From positions 1 to 5,150 of the forward strand of contig JAFAHP010000478.1 of the NCBI GenBank assembly GCA_019237175.1: 5,150 nt of DNA, read 5' to 3'. Below, piece after piece: positions 5,061-5,150 of this stretch. Under the pieces are notes generated by a model. The model worked only from the letters and a program-made list of their open reading frames with translations. It searched no databases and was not told where the DNA came from. The stretch comes from Alphaproteobacteria bacterium (GTDB lineage Bacteria > Pseudomonadota > Alphaproteobacteria > ATCC43930 > CGMCC-115725). The translations under genes were made by a program, and so were the position numbers. Position 1 is the first letter of the stretch. The number at the start of each line of letters is the position of its first letter.

Positions 5061-5150
5061 GATCCCCGCGGCGCCCGCAATCGCCCACGTAACGTTGTTT
5101 GGGCTTTAGGCGCGGTCAGCGTGACTGGAACAGCTGTTGGATTGGCGCGC

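Larger units (their letters stand above)
4909..5150. other. Right-end spacer without a supported gene
   Basis: These 242 bases contain the leader of the minus-strand hydrolase, the inverted repeats listed above and no open frame with a family match or ribosome site. Short frames run off the right edge on both strands (for example a minus-strand frame stopping at 5116-5118), but too few codons are visible to call a neighbouring gene. No terminator is evident. Confidence 0.5.

Noticed and set aside
4909..5088. N-terminal extension of 60 codons on the second hydrolase
   Set aside because: It is Gly/Arg/Cys-rich low-complexity sequence with no family similarity, while a strong ribosome site sits directly before the ATG at 4908.
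4995..5108. Minus-strand 36-codon stop-to-stop frame with a hydrophobic stretch (TWAIAGAAGITLAVSPADW)
   Set aside because: It looks a little like a transporter helix or a gene remnant, but there is no start codon or ribosome site, and an upstream TAA closes the frame. It is too short to support.
5116..5150. Possible end of a minus-strand gene (frame ending APIQQLFQSR)
   Set aside because: Only ten codons are visible and other frames are equally open at the edge.

Overview
The window is high-GC bacterial DNA with tightly packed genes, strong Shine-Dalgarno sequences and little spacer. The dodecin, the DUF29 protein, promoter-like sites closer to the alphaproteobacterial CTTGAC-N17-CTATAT pattern than to the E. 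coli one, and a palindromic repeat of the 'PHPNPLP' class (named for the peptide it encodes in one frame) together suggest an alphaproteobacterium. Species cannot be told from the sequence. There is no phage, transposase, CRISPR or plasmid signature.

Layout. Positions 1-263 hold no protein gene. They contain three consecutive hairpins, the last a Rho-independent terminator, behind a plausible promoter; I read this as a candidate small RNA of about 90 nt (roughly 70-160). Next come two genes on the + strand: a hormone-sensitive-lipase-family esterase/lipase (264-1214) and a 14-helix DHA2-type MFS transporter (1273-2658). The MFS gene converges on a minus-strand dodecin gene (2655-2876), and the two share the bases CTAG as overlapping stop codons. 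A 169-bp divergent spacer separates dodecin from a stand-alone ArsC/YfgD-like arsenate reductase (3046-3387). This is followed by a DUF29 protein (3483-4022) with its own promoter-like site. The last gene, on the minus strand, is a second alpha/beta hydrolase of the BD-FAE/carboxylesterase type (4057-4908). Positions 4909-5150 hold its leader and no gene I can support.

How the genes fit together. The esterase and MFS genes may form a small hydrolysis-plus-transport unit, but no substrate can be read from the sequence. Dodecin (flavin storage) and ArsC-like reductase (thiol redox) are both small soluble housekeeping or stress proteins, and nothing shows that they act together. The two hydrolases belong to different subfamilies and are not a recent duplication.

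The points most worth a second look are the candidate small RNA with C-rich loops, the palindromic repeat that supplies the last 20 codons and stop codon of the DUF29 gene, and the apparent lack of a catalytic histidine in the second hydrolase. I found no clear new multi-gene system; most of the window is ordinary chromosome.
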